DNA of 64,000 nt from contig CP136063.1 of assembly GCA_032622095.1 (NCBI GenBank), positions 83,365,980 to 83,429,979 on the forward strand. Reading direction: 5' to 3'. Both the position numbers and the translations under genes were made by a program. Of the stretch, positions 23,201 through 38,200 are shown piece by piece. The DNA comes from Siphonodentalium dalli (taxonomy: Eukaryota; Mollusca; Scaphopoda; Gadilida; Siphonodentaliidae). The first letter of the stretch is position 1, and every line of letters starts with the position of its first letter. The notes beneath the pieces are model-generated. The model had not been told where the DNA came from. It did no database searches and worked only from the letters and a program-made list of their open reading frames with translations.

Positions 23201-26200
23201 TATGAATGGCATCAAGTCATATTTTTCCGACTAAATCCTGTAAAATTTTCCCATAATTCTGCTGTGGTTTAGGGGTCGATTATTTAGGACATTACTCTAT
23301 ATCCCACCAGGTTTGACAACTTATTATTTGTCATGATTGGCTTTTCTTCTGTGTGCCAGGAGAAAAAGTCTTAGTGGGCAAGCTTCATGATGTAAATAAA
23401 ATGGTAACACCACCTTTAAAAATAAGACCGGCTTAGAGTGACCATTCTAAAGTGCAACTTGGGAGACATCTTCTCCCTAAAATGTGGCACTTCTCTCTAG
23501 GGAGAGTACAGTTCTCTCTCATATACCAGTATGCATATGTCCCAACAGCATATTTAAAGTATATTTACTGATCATAATTGTGTTCTTACTCACTATAATG
23601 GTTTTATAAATGGGCTCTTGTGTTGCATAATACATTGGATCATAGTAGTTTGATTTTGGAATGTAAATTGAACTTCAGCTATTTCTACTTCAGTGAAATG
23701 GGAGATAACGATCAGATAACGTTCAGTAAATGTCTTTTTCAAAGAAATTAAATTTCACTCAAAATACCAACAAATTCTAAATGCTGAAGGCCTAAATTTG
23801 AGCTAAAGTTAGTATCAAGCCCAGTGGACACAAGTCCAGCTGGCCGTGAAATTCTTTTGGCCAATTTTTTTGACATTTCTGATTTTGTTTTGCCATTTTT
23901 CAGAAAGTTTGGCCAAAATGAAAAACCAAAATATGGGAACATTGAGAAACAGAATCTGAAACAAAACTATATATAAACACGCACTAACCTAACTGAAAAA
24001 TTGCGAGTTGGACAATGGAAATGTGCAAGGATAAGAACTGCAAAAAACTGAAATAGGCCTAGTCGGCAAAATAACTGTATCAAAGCAGTAAAGAGTTGTC
24101 ACTTGATTAAGAAAGTACACTGTTCTAGCATTTAATTATACCCCCACTTTCGAAGAAAATGGGGGGTATACTGGATTGACTGCGTTGTTCCGTCCATCCG
24201 TCCGTCACACTTTCTCACTCTGTGTGTCCGTCCGTCCGACCTCATAACTCGAACAACTATCAACCGATTTCAAAAAAAATTTGTATGCAATCTCCTTATG
24301 ACCGCCTCTCCGCATGATGCTAATTGCGGTGCGGTCTGACTTTCTTTTTTTAAGTTACGCCTTACTTTTTGACTTATTTTGACTTATAAAATTCTGTCCG
24401 ACTTAATAACTTTAACAAATATGAACCGATTTCAATAATTTTTGGTATACATGCTTCTCACAACACCCTCTCTACATGATGCAGCTCAGGGTTGGCTCGG
24501 ACTGTTTTCCTAACATTACACTTCATTTTCGACTTATTTCGACTTATTTTGAATTTTTGAATTTTTTTTTTGTGGATGCTTTTTTCCCTGGAGTTGTGTG
24601 CCTTCTTAGCAGAAGTTTGGTTTGACTGACGAAACACTCGACAAAAGCCATCTTAGATGTTAAGGTTGCGTTTCATTTTCTACCCTTTTTTGGGTTTCTG
24701 CAATCATTAGAACAAATATGAACCAATTTGAATATTTTTTTCTGTATAAGCTTCTTGCGACACCGTATCGATATTATTAATCCAAATTTTTCTTTAAAGT
24801 TAAAAATCTTTTTTGTTGGGTTTACAGATAATGTGGGTTGAATTTGCCACAGTGGGGTATGCTAGCACGCGAGTCCTAACCTCTTGTTATCATTGTTTTG
24901 ATAAGTAAGCATTAATAACTTTTGATAAATTGTTATTCATAAACATGCCAGCAACCGCTGATTACCTGATAATGGATTAAGGGTTTCATGGAGATCTCAT
25001 GATAATTTTAGAGGTGATTGTTAAATATAGACTTGATACTATTTGGCCAAAAAGTTTAGCCAAATGTAATTTTCTTTGGCCATTTTTCCAAAAAAATTGG
25101 CCATTGGCCACAGACAGCGTGAACCACGACAATGACATCTATTGTTAGCCAACTTTTAGCCATGTTATGATAGATTTCTACTCTTTATAAAGTTGGGGTG
25201 ACAACCTCCAATTTGTGTTATTGGCAGGTTGGGACATTCTGCATGTTATAGGGAGGGTTAACGTAATGTTGTATTCTGAATCAATGAATTGAGAGATTAT
25301 TCACTTCACGGTTTCTGTCGAGCATGATCAAATATTTAATGATGGTATTACCCAGTAAATAATATAAAAATTTGAAATTTGTCAAGTACAGTAATGCCCT
25401 AATTAATCGACTCCCTAACGACAGCAGAATTATAGGTAACTTTTCAGGATTTAGTCGGAAATATGGCTTGTTGCAATTCATGAATGGCAACAAGCCATAT
25501 TTCCGACTAAATCCTGAAAAGTTACCCATAATTCTGCTGTCGTTAGGGAGTCGATTAATTTGGGCATTACTGTATGTACATGTAAATGTAAGTAATAAAC
25601 AACAGATTCAACTTTAATAGTTATGAGTTTTAATTGCAATAGAACAGCAAACCCCTTTGCTGAATTTCTCTCGTCATCAAAATCCCACGAGCATATTTAA
25701 ACTGCTGTTCATTTCTTATATAACATATATGATAGCCATCAGCTCATACTAATAAAACCCAGAGTCTGTATGACAACTACTCTGTATATTAATAATTCAT
25801 TTGTGTCAAAAAGTTGTTCATTTGCAAAACTATTATTCAAAGACTTAATGGCACCACAAAACTTTTTTTATAATTTTTGACAATTTCCACCCACAGGTTT
25901 GTTCGAAAGAGGAGGAAGAAATCCTATCCAGGGGTTCGAAAAAGAGTGATATTTTATATCAAAAGCTGATGAGGAAGGGTACCGTGGAGGGTCAAGGAAA
26001 GGAGTCATATATGTTCAAAAATGCTGACCAAGATAAGGCTGTAAAACATAAAGACATGCTTCTTGAATATGATAAGACAAGGTTAGTTACCTTAGAACTT
26101 TTCTTTATTATATTTTTGTTAACTTTTTATGTCACAATATAAATCGTATCCCCTCTCCCTGAAGACCTAATGTGTTATTCCACTCTCAACAGGTTATCCT

Positions 26201-29200
26201 ACTCTCAGCATATCATATTTTTGCGTCATTCGGTATCCTTGTGTTCTTTTTTATAAAAAAAAGGCTGGTTGTTTTACAATGTGTTAAGTCTAACCATCTA
26301 TTTCATTTTGTTCTCGTTTTTAACAAACTGGTGTAGAAAATATAATAAACACAACAGTTAACTATTCTGAGTTGTGGTCTGTTTTCTCCTCTTATGATGA
26401 GATGAAAGGGTTATTTTCACTCATTAAAGCCTTCTAAAATGGTCCTCCGCATCTCACTCGAGCAGACTCGAGGAGAAAAATGTACGCTACGCAGAAAAGT
26501 TAATTGAACGCTGACCAAAATACAGAGTTCATGCTAGTCAAAAACATCTTTTAGAAAAGATTTTGGTTGTTACTTTTATTTTTATTTTTTTAGCCATTTT
26601 TCAGAAACTTTGTTGAAAAACCAAAATTAGGATCATTGAAAAACCAAAACTAAAAAAAAACTCAGAATAATTTATGAAATAAAAAAATTAACAAAAAAGA
26701 ATAGACAATAATAAAAAGCACTCACAAAAACAAAATAACTGATAAATTTTGAAATGTGAAAATTTACATTCAAAATATGTACCAATGAGATCAGCAAAAA
26801 CTGTAGAAAAAGTCGAGTCAACATAAATGTGCACTCACTGCACTGATTGGCCTACTGTTTGTCATGGTGTTATATCGACAACAAGAATCCATAAAGCAGT
26901 AAACTACCCAGTATTCTGTAGATAGCTGTAGATATAGCAGTGCAGGAACTTTTTGGTTATAGATGCACTGGTCCAGATGCTACCATGGCTGAGTAACTTT
27001 ATAACCCGGTGGTGACTCCAGTGACACCGAGGTGTGTACACTTGTCAGCCATTAATGTTCGCACCCGATTGGACAGCGTACTGCACCAATAACAACATAC
27101 CTGGACAAATGTTGTTATGGGGGAAGTCAGCATTTTGCATTCGGATCTTTAGTCAGTGACCTCGAATGAGACCTTTCAGCCTGGCAGACCTGGTATCTGA
27201 CCCGAGTTCTGTTTTTTGTCAGAATACCCTGAACCCCAGTCTGCTAGCATGAGAGACCAGTACGCTACCTCTCGGCTGCCCACTTCCAATTAAAAAAAAA
27301 GATGCTGTAATATCAGCTGATCATCATTGTTTTGAAAAGAAAGCATGTGTGACTTCCTGTATATTGTTATCCAAACATACTTGGGTGAGCAACTAGAGTG
27401 TACATGTAAGTGTTTTAGTGAAGTCTGTGATATTCTAAGAGGTTATTGCTTGCATTTTTTGCTTTTTGACCAAATGTAAATTCTTTGGTCATTTTCGAAA
27501 AAAAATTCTTTTGGCCACTGTCAGCACAACCCTGCCAAGTTTAAGCAGTCAAACATAAAGACAAGCTTCTCAGATATGATAGAACTAGGGCTGCAACTAT
27601 TCATCGTGATTTCAATGTATCGCGATACACTTTAAAATGATACTTGTTTCGTATTGTGCCATGTGTATCGCGATACAGGAAATAAAGTAATATGACTAAG
27701 ATGGGCAAGTGTAAAAAAGCAAAACCTCCAATTATCTCTCAAGTTTACATGTATACTATGTTTACTTGACTCATCTAGCTAACAATTAACCCTTTCAGTG
27801 CCAGGTCCAATTTTTGTATCAACCCATATACCCTGTGCCAATGCATTCTCTTATATATGTGAGTCGACCATAGGTCGCCTCGCATATATAAGAGAATGCA
27901 TTGACCTAACAATTTTTCATCATTTGTTATTATTTTTTACAATTTTAATAATTTGTTCTTATATTCTTTAAAAGACTTATTTTGTAGGTTTAGTGCCAGG
28001 GAATCTTACGTTTTTCATGGGCATCAAAATTATTACTGTCAATACTTGGTGATAGTTTTGAGTTATAACATGCCCCTAAAGTTTTATCCAGTTTGTTTTT
28101 AAATTCGCTATAGCATGCTTAAGCATACCCAAACAAAATTTAACCCAAACAAAATTCAACCCAAAAAACAAAAAAAACAAATTTTTTTTATTTTTTTAGC
28201 GACAATTTTACAGACCGTAAATTAGGGCCGATGAGATCGGCCCCTGGCACTGAAAGGGTTAAACTACATTTTAGTTTAAAATGATCTCTATCTCCTTGTT
28301 GTTTCTGATAGTGCAGATGGTATTCATTTGGAAACACTAATTTTGTGTAGCATGATATGTATCATTTATCATGTATCGTGATTCGTATCGTATCATGACC
28401 AAGTGTATCATTGTGGCCCTAGATTGAACAAGGTATTTCTGTTGGAAAGGAATTGTTGGAGGTGATTTGTTGCACGACAAAAACATTTAGTTGATGAATA
28501 TTTTCTCATCGACATAATCTACACATTTTCCATTTCTACAGTGCGAAAAGAACTCATGTGATTGATGATGAATCGGATTACTTCTCGCATGATAACAACC
28601 AATGGCTGTCAGTGAAACAAAAAGAGAAACTGAAAAAGCGTGATGACGATCTTCGAGAAATCAGGTTCGGATCTCGGAAAGATAGAAAAGTGACATTAGA
28701 TTTTGCAGGTCGACAGGTGATAGAGGAAAAGGACTTAACGGGACAGTACATGTATGACGTTGGTGATGAAGTTATTCAGGATGTTCATCACGGTGCTAAA
28801 ACCAAAGACAGACTGAGCCCAGTTAATTGTGATAGGGACTTGGTGAATCCTTCTATAGACCGACCTGCTCCAACGGTAAGAATTATCTATCTTTATCATC
28901 ATCTTTATTTGAGAATACCCATTTGACACACAGTCCCTTTTAACAATATCATATATTTATATTGTTGACATCACAATACACTGCAGTGCATTATAGCAAA
29001 ATGTTAATGTACCACTATCATATTTCAATCCAAGCAGAAATTCCTAGGAGGGTAACCATTTTGTTTCCTTTTCAATTCTGTAGAGAGTTCATAGTAGGTC
29101 CCAGTGAAGCTTCGAGATTCGATTCGATTCCGAATCTTACGTTCCGATTCGATTCGAAAGCGGTCATGTGATTCGGGATATTTCGAATCTTTGTATACAA

Positions 29201-32200
29201 GTCCTTTATCACCGGGAATAGACTGCATTATATATACAATATGGCACCTCCGTGGTCCAATGTGTATAGTTGAGTTGTCCAATAGCCCACTGCTCATATA
29301 TATATTGGCCTACCAGTCCCAGCGCTGGTTACTCGTGTCAGCTCGGTGGGTTATTCGTGCAACCTGCTGGTAGGTCTGTGATGGTTTGCGTGTTCATCAC
29401 GGTTGTACCATAATCGTAGCTCACATGGGTTTCCTCCACCACATAAAACCAGCAATGTCGCGATTTTGCCCGGCCCCAGCTGCGGAAGCGAGTGATTTTC
29501 TTGTGGGACATATTTGTATGTCGATATTTGACATTCTTACCAGAAAAGCCTATATTGCGTTACTCAACTCAATCAAATAATATATTTTTTTAAATTAAAA
29601 CTTAACACGATATAAATAAATTAAATAAACATTTTGGGCTCCAACATGTTGTGTCCAAATCCGGTCAACATCTTCATACATCATATGTTATCCGGATAAT
29701 GGAATATGGTTGACCATTTAGCTTTCATGACAACTCAATTGATCCGATGGATAGGCCCAAGTTGGGATACTATACATAGATCCTGTAATCGTGCATATGC
29801 GCCATTCCCAAGTCACGGTGCGCAATTTTGATATCGCGTGTTACTGCTGTTCGCAGAAGAGTTTTCGTTTGCAATGACTCGAATCAGACTCCACTGACTC
29901 CAAAGTTCCAAACTGCTTACTTTCATGAGCTTCACATAGTCCCAGTGGCACAAAATATGAAATTATGTCGTGCCATTCTAATATATTAAACTGTTTAAAA
30001 CTGATTAAATACTGTTCATATCATGTCATAGAAATTAAGTTTAATGAACCCCTTCGTAATCTCACTGTCGTTATAAAATCATCGGACATTTGCCCCCATT
30101 TTTGCTCGTACCTCCCACTCATCGGTACCGCCAATCTACTAAAGTGTTTGAAAAAGATTCGATTCGAGATTATCATGATTCGATTCGAGATTCGATTCGA
30201 TGTTGATATTGCCGATTCGTCGGGCCCTAGTTCATAGGATTTTATATAATTATGGATAAATACCAACATCCCGTCCGATCATTGAACGAAATGCTCCATG
30301 TAGCACCTATTCATAAGAGTTCTACATGGAATGTCCCCATTCAAAGATCAGACAAGATGTTGGTATTTACAGGGTTTCCGCTATAGTGGCAGGGGATCCC
30401 TTCTTGGGTCCCATTCCCCCAGCCAATTTTTCCCCTTCTGTCATACCACAGGACATATTCCATATGTATACAGGTATAAAGATGTCTACTTCTCAATTTC
30501 GTTTGATTTCTAGCGAGAATACACACTCGGACCGATCTAACACGAACTGAGGAAGTGATATCCGACATCGCTAGAACACATGCTTTGGAGTCCGCTGGTT
30601 ATGTTGCTGCGGTTAGGTTACGAAAAATGACCGCCGATAATTTAATTATGTTATATTCCAGTACGTTATGCATCCGAACTTTCTGCCGAGTCTGGAATAG
30701 TGGTCGTTTAACTTCAACGGGCGTTTTTCCGTATACAGCAATTAATTTTTATCTAATAAATTTTCTATGTTTTAAAGTTATTGCGGTTGATAGCATAGTA
30801 ACTTAGGTAGAAAATGGATGCAAAACGATCAGCAAATCTACTCTCTGTTTCTTCTATTGGCCGATACAACAAAGGTAGGTCCTCTAGTGTTTCCACGACA
30901 TTGAAAACATTGACTGCATTTTCCCCTCGGCGGATAGAGGACGCGTTCCCCAAAACCTAGCAGAAAGCCTGGTATTTATCCATTTTTATATTTTAAAAAT
31001 GCTTTCTAAAGAAATTGAAAAACTTGTTAATTTGATAATAAAGATATTTCCAAAAAAGATGTGGCCTAAGCACTAGTAAGCAGCATGAGGTCCCCAGAGG
31101 GTGAATTTAGTGATGCTAGCCTGCTGTGCGGGGTAGCATCACTAAATTCACCCTCTGGGGACATCATTCTAGTGATGTTCCGATAATGAAAAAGCCCATC
31201 GGACCGATTTCCGATAACTGGAGGCACAATCGGCCGATTTCCGATTCCGATGTTTGTATATATATTGTGCGTTTGTTCCAACAATGGACTTATAATGTCT
31301 TATATACACTCATTGCACTCCCTACATCGGTACAGTTTCAAAGCCAAATACAACAAAGAAATATATACACACTGTCACAAAAGTATTTCAGCCGACGTCA
31401 GTTTTGCGCTGCCTTTGATGTATACCGGTAGCTATTTGACAAAGAGATCAAAGGTGCCAATTCAGACTACCGTTATGACACTGTGGGGAACACTTGAATG
31501 CGGTGTAAAAGTCTTGATTGAATACTTGTAAATTGCGACAATGTATGGATTGGCGATGATTATTAATTAAATTTAGATTGATGGATAATAATTGCTGTCA
31601 TATTTGACTGAGATTTCCCATATTCCCATTGGTCACACCTTTAGTCTTTTAACAACTGGGAAGCATTTATAGTTCCGCCTACTCAATTTTTGTTTCGTGA
31701 GACCGTTTCCAAGTTCAAAGTTTAGGTAAGCATATTTCATTGCGTGCGCGCCGTAACTTGTAATGAGAGCATCACTGTAACAATGGCGACTCGCGGAACA
31801 AAACAAAAAAACGCAATTTGGGACTACTTCACCGTATTGTCCCCTACAGACGAAAAAGCCAATTATTCCCCTCCTCGCGTTAGTCGTTATTGAAGACAGT
31901 TCGGATCACGAATGTACTAATTCATTCAGTGTGTGATTCAAATTATTGACATAGCATGTGACGTCACAACATGGTACGTGCTCAACATGAAACGGATATT
32001 TTTGCTCATTTGGCAAACGAAAAAATGTCCGGTCAACATTTTTGTCGAATCTGTTTGAGCATTCAACAACAACACAACTTTTCCCCGACTTATATTTGCG
32101 TTTTCTCTTTTGTTTTGCATTCATTGCTATCGGATACATGAATGTATTTAGAATGAGAAAGCACTGTGGTGCCATGCTTGTGCCTACCAGCTGGTTTGTT

Positions 32201-35200
32201 TATGTTTTGACACGTGATTTGTGACGTCACCTAAATATTGCCTATATTGTAATGAGGTCAGCAGCTGTTTAAAGCTTTCTTTGAATCTATTTCGTGTCCA
32301 ATAACTTCATATTACACGCATATGTCGGGCAGGTGTATTGCCATGCTTATATATAATCATATCAAAAAACTGTTTGGACGGCTGTTTTAGGCTGTTTCAA
32401 CTGCGTTTTACATTCAAAACTACGGTTGTATTGCGTACGATTATTAAAGCGTGCATACTGCGCTTAGATACCAGAAAGTTTTTGTTTGTTTTGATAATCG
32501 GTAAAAGCCGATGTTCAACTGCGAGGTATGATTAATATCTGATGGGCTATTATCGGCCGATGGCCGATTCCGATTCCAATTATCAGAACATCACTACATC
32601 ATTCTGCAAATGTCCAGCACCATATTTTCAGGCCTGGCCAGGTTTATGAACAGTTGAGAGGAGGAAATAAATACAGGATGGAACAAAGTATAGAAAAAAA
32701 ATATTCATTACTACCCTTCTCTTTGAAAACCCAACGATAATCCTAATGGATATAAGAGAATGCATTGGCACAGGGCCGTTCTGTTGGGTAAAGGGTTAAT
32801 AATAATGTATATAAGTAATCAGTCTCTTTGAAAAGCCAACGATAATCCTAATGGATGTACGTCTCTAGAATTGTCCATTATATTACATTTCTACAACGAT
32901 GCGGCATTCCCAACATGATGTAATAAACCATTTCCATATATGTAAATGTTTGTGAGAATCCTAGTATTTAGAAATAGTTATAAATATTCGAAAGAATAAT
33001 CAGTCACGAATATCGTTGACTGACAAAAACTTGAAGATGATGTCTCCTATATTGCGATAAGTAAATGAAATGGAGGGAATCCCATCATGCAGTAACTGAT
33101 TATGAATGAGATATCCAGAGACGTAAATATTGTAAAATTTTTGTCGGCTTTAAAATAGACTGATTACTACCCTAATAACCAACATACAGTGGAACTGTAA
33201 TTTGTTTGGAAAACTATGTTCTATTCAAATTATAAAAATAGGCTGAGTTATTTCTTAAATTTATCATACAGGGGATGGCAGGAAGACAGTCTTGCCAGAT
33301 TATGCCATCTGCCCACAATATATGACTTAATTTGTAAATGGTATTTTCAACTTATTATTATGTAATGTGTATAATGGAAATAAGCTACAGTTATGCCCTA
33401 AATAATCAACACCTTAACCACAGCAGAATTAGGGGTAATTTTTCTCAGTGAGAGCTTTCCGATGAATGGCAACAGGCCATATTTCAGACTAAATCCTGAA
33501 AAATTACCCATAATTCTGCTGTGGTTAAGTAGTCTATTATTTAGGGCGTTACTGTATCCTATCCTATCCTGAGGCGCTATTAACTACATAATTAACGGTA
33601 TATATACAGTTTGTGCCAACTGATGTTCGTCAAAGTCCACCACCGGTTGACTCAAATGAACCTAACGTTAACACGAAGAAAATATCGTTACGGATACAAG
33701 ACAAGGGGCTGAAGGAAATGACTGATGAGGGAATGTGTCTAAGTATGCATCAACCATGGGCCTCGCTGCTTGTCAATGGAATAAAAGTGTGAGTACCGGT
33801 CACTAACAATATTTATTACATGATCATATACCCTTATGTTAAACAAAAAAAACGGTTTTGGTTCTCAGGCCCCGCCGCATTGAATAAAAAGGGCCGCGTT
33901 AGGACTTTTTATTGCAATGCCTGATGTTATGACAAAAAAAACATGTCCATAGTAGATATGTGTTGAATATTAGTGTGCATTAAGCTCTAACATGTAATGT
34001 GTTAAAAGGTGACTTGCAGGCTTATCACATGAAGTAGATGACTACAATTTAGAAAATGATTAGCTGATCCTCATGCTCTTCTTAGAATTAGTCATTGTGA
34101 ACTTACACTAATTGTAACTCCATACAATTGAAAGGCACATGATTAAATTCAGGATCACATATTAGAATGGGGGGGATCAGTTTTTAGACAACAATAACAA
34201 TAGTGAATGTCAGGGGCATTATATAATGTTAGGTAATCGCAGTCATAGACTGGTAGTGCAATGTCATTTTTATATAAGATTAAATTTCTGGTTATTAGTA
34301 GACAGGAATGTATCTTTGTCCATGCTTACTATGTGCAGAAAAAAATTAAAAATAAAAATAAAACCCTACCGCCCTCATTGATTTGGAAAAAAAATTGCCC
34401 GAGAACCAAAACTCTTTTTTTGTTTGGCCTATTCCATTCACTAAACCCATTCTATAAATTGTAATATTAAACGTTCGTTTAATAACAGGAATTAGTGCCA
34501 GTGACCTTTGTCTTCCGGTTTGTTGTCTGTTTATATTCCGTACACAACGTCTCAAAATGCTATGGTTTCCAATATTTTTCCAACAAACTCTGATGAATGA
34601 AGAGTTTGATACAGAGTATTTATTTATCTGGGACTAAACAACATCGCATGCATTATAGAAGCCAATATTAGTTTCACGTCCCATTTGTTGATTTAAGTAT
34701 GTTTTACAGAGGTTTTGAATCATGTACTAAATAGAATCTACAACTCATCCCCAGTTTATAGCGGAATTTACAAAATTCGTCCAGTAAATTAATTTCACTA
34801 GTGAATTATGTCACTTTAATTAGAGCATTTTGTATTCATATGTGTTATTGAAATTTATGTGTCATGGGTATAATGGTATAATCACTTCACAATTCAAACT
34901 GGGCTTAACCATTTCTATACTAAATGAATTCTCACACTCAATTAAAAAGGTATACATTGGGATGGGCTATTATTCATCTGGAGGGGTGTTTACGAAAAAA
35001 AGAAGACGACAGACAATAAAAAGTGCAGAAGGATTCTTATTCTTTTGTGGAAAATGCTCCTATGGTCTTTTGTTGAACTTATTATCTGAACATTTCCTAA
35101 GGGATAACTACTAATCAATGAGTATTTATTATAAAAGGGTCGGGCCCTGCAAATCGATTTGATTCGATGTGATTCAAAATCGTTTGTCTGATTCGATTCG

Positions 35201-38200
35201 ATTCGAAATCGGCTACCATGAGTCGTATTTTGTTGAATCTTTGGTGACATGTGCATTTCCGTGCTTTCTATAGACCACAATGCTCCATCTGTAAGAATGA
35301 CATACGTGAAAATAAAATAGCCATACATGGCCTTGTGCTAGTGTCGTTCCAGAAATCATGGGAATTCCATAACACACATGTATGCCAGATTTTAGATCTT
35401 TGTTTGATTTGGGTAAATTTGAGTCTGAATCTGAGTATTTTTGTAAATATTGTCCATTAAGACTGTCAGTCCAGGCGACAGACAACACAATCATCAAAAG
35501 TGCAGCGAAAAATACTGCGCTATTCAAGGAAATGAAACAGGCATCAATCGGGACGCTTTTCCGTATTTACGTTGACATTGGTTCTCCCATGCGTTTATGC
35601 TTTTATCTGTACTGAACAATTGCATAGGCACAGAAAATGCATATTGGTGTGTAGATAAGCACATATTGCACTACATCGATGATGACCAGGCGGTTTTCGC
35701 TGGTCAATTTTAGGTGTTTCTTCTAAGTTTTATGTATTTGAACTAGATTGGCTCAGTAACAATGATTCGATTCGATTTCGAATTGTTTGCTGATTTTATT
35801 CTCGATTCGATTCGAAATGAAAACACCTGATTCGCAGGGCTGTGTAGAAAGGTTAATGCATGTTGAATAATACCATTACTGTTGCAGTCACGAAGGGCGG
35901 GTTTGGTATTCATCACATCGAGGTAGACTGTGGATTGCTGCTACAGCCAAAAAACCAGAACCTGATGAAGTCGCTGAAATGGAACAGTCCTACAAATTTA
36001 TTCATAATGGTATGATTATTTTATTGGCTCTTATTAAGCTTTTCAATACCATAATTATGCCCATAAACACCACTTCTGTCCTGACTTTTCGGAAAAAAAC
36101 ATAACTTTGTTTGACATTTAAATTCAAATATTACCATGTAATTAGCTTACTTAAATTATAAGACTTGAATTTTATATTAAAATAAGATAGTCATGTTGTT
36201 TTTTAGTTTTTTTTTATTGATAACAAAGAATAACAAATGAGAAAAAAACAAAATACATGCACATGTTCATGCTCTCAATCCAGAACATGGAGGAGCGGAA
36301 CTCTACCATGCCCTGGCCTATTTTCTTACCTGTGACATGTCTTTCAGAAATATTTAAAGGCACATATTGTGTTGGGTCAAATTTAACAAACACCTTTCAA
36401 CTTAACAGCAAGACGTAGCAGTGACACAACATACTACCTTGACATATCTTTGTTCGAAAATTTAGCGACAACAATGGCGATAAAAACAATAAACTAACTT
36501 TTTTTTCTTCAGATAAACTTTAAATTTCCCGTATTAAAGCAGCTAAAATGGTAGATAGTGTGTAATATTTAAGGCTTGCAGAATCAAAGTTCCAAACAAT
36601 ATGTGCAACTTTAATTAATTTTTGCATTCTGAATTTACGATAAACAATATAATAATTGATTTTTCACCATATTGAAACTGTATTGTAATATTGGTTCGAC
36701 AGGCATTGGGAAAATACACAATGCACGCTTGTTAGCTCAACTTTACTTTGTAAAGTTTGAGCTATTGCCATGGCTTGGTATCCGTCGTGCGTGTGTGTGT
36801 GTGCGTGTGTGCGTGATTCGTCAACAATTTCCTTTTATAGCACGGGCTACAGTTCGTACCTTTGATCCGATTATTAAACATTGACATGTAGATGGGAACG
36901 AGTCATTTTGGGGTCATTCGTAAAAAAACATGGCCGCCAGTGGCCATCATGGATTTCAAAATTCAATCCATTAGCACGGGCTACAGGCCGTACTGTTTGT
37001 CTTATTGTCATGAAATTTGTCATGGATGTTAATATTGACATGTAGATGGGAACGAGTAATTTTGGTGTCATTCGGCCAAAAAACATGGCCACCGGCAGCC
37101 ATCTTAGATTTTACTCTTTGCATGACTAAATCCTTTGACACGGGCTACAGGTTGTACATTTGGTCTGATCATCATAAAATGTTTTTTGTCCGTATGACCC
37201 CAAAATGACTCGTTCCCATCTACATTCCAATTTCAACAGCGATGACAAATTTCATGATGATCAGACTAAAGGTACGACCTGTAGCCCGTACTAAAGGATT
37301 TAGTCATACAAAGAGTAAAATCCAAGATGGCTGCTGGCGGCCATGTTTTTTGCCCGAATGACCCAAAAATGACTCGTTCCCATCTGCATGTCATTGTTAA
37401 CATCCATGACAAAAAAAATTGACGGAAAAATGTAGGAATAAAAGCTCGGACAAAAGTTACATGTTGCTAAAATTTTCTAAGTCGAAAAAGGGGGGATAAC
37501 TCCACCAAAAAAAGTCTGACAGACGTCATAATCGCAGGTGCACAGGTTCCCATGGTGTTTGATGTCTGTACCAAGTTTCACGGAAATTGATCAAAAAACG
37601 ACTGAGAAAAACTCCGGACAAATTTGTGTCCACGGACGACGGACAAGCTGACTCCAGTATACCCCCCTAACTTCGTTGCTGGGGGTATAAAAAGTAACTA
37701 GAAACAATGTTAATTTGAGACTATTGATACTTCCCAGAAGATGAGGCCAAAGCAAAATGAGGTCCCCATAGGGTAAATTTCAGACACACTAGACTTTTTA
37801 GAAAGCAGAACATAACTCAGAAGAAGCACCTCTTTAACAATATCATCATCATGTAATTTTGGGACAAAAAACGGCTGAGAACTGACTAAAGAGGAATAGT
37901 TAATTAAAATCAATACCCGAGCAAAAGATATTTATCCAATTTCAATACACAGATCATTTTAATTTGTCCAATCATATATTCTACACTGGTTTGCTTTTAA
38001 AACCACATCACAACAGTTTTTCCGCCAAGGAGAAGCCCTCAACTGAACTATATGGATTACGTCTCCGGCCTTGTGTCAATCAGGAGGGTTAAAATTTTAT
38101 TGCTGTGCCGACCCCACTCACATCCGTGTCCAGATTAGTCTCGCATGAATACACCCGCATTCTATCTATTGTCTAGTCAGTTTTTATTCCTCCTCGCCAG

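Larger units (their letters stand above)
27586..28421. mobile_element. hAT-type element, 836 bp, outer shell of a three-level nest
   Basis: The ends TAGGGCTGCAAC and inverse (GTGGCCCTA) are flanked by GATAGAAC (27578-27585) and GATTGAAC (28422-28429), 7 of 8 bases matching. Both arms carry TATCGCGATACA-like repeats. A TTAA-flanked element (27790-28258) lies inside it. Confidence 0.85.
31170..32596. mobile_element. hAT element remnant, 1,427 bp, with BED-like and THAP-like fragments
   Basis: The ends TAGTGATGTTCCGATAATG and inverse TAGTGATGTTCTGATAATTG are flanked by the exact 8-bp duplication CATCATTC (31162-31169, 32597-32604). It landed inside a CAAGCCTTGA-family hairpin, whose ..GGGGACATCATTC and TGCAAATG halves now lie on either side. 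Subterminal CGGCCGATTTCCGAT motifs occur in both arms. The interior carries two zinc-finger-like coding remnants on opposite strands. Confidence 0.92.

Noticed and set aside
24137-24260. CRISPR-like short repeats (CCGTCCGTCC).
   Set aside because: A simple sequence within a common invertebrate dispersed repeat, with no spacer-repeat order.
25281-25617. Overlapping frames on both strands with very similar protein sequences.
   Set aside because: They are the two arms of a TA-flanked hairpin MITE read in opposite directions.
35213-35527. Minus-strand frame with a signal-peptide-like start.
   Set aside because: It overlaps the end and interior of a hAT-type element, with no domain. The hydrophobic start is compositional.
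36672-37208. Identical frames at 36672 and 43537, 36874 and 43739, 37017 and 43882.
   Set aside because: Identity reflects the duplicated DNA of block A. The frames cover AAGATGGC-type repeat and microsatellite and have no domain.
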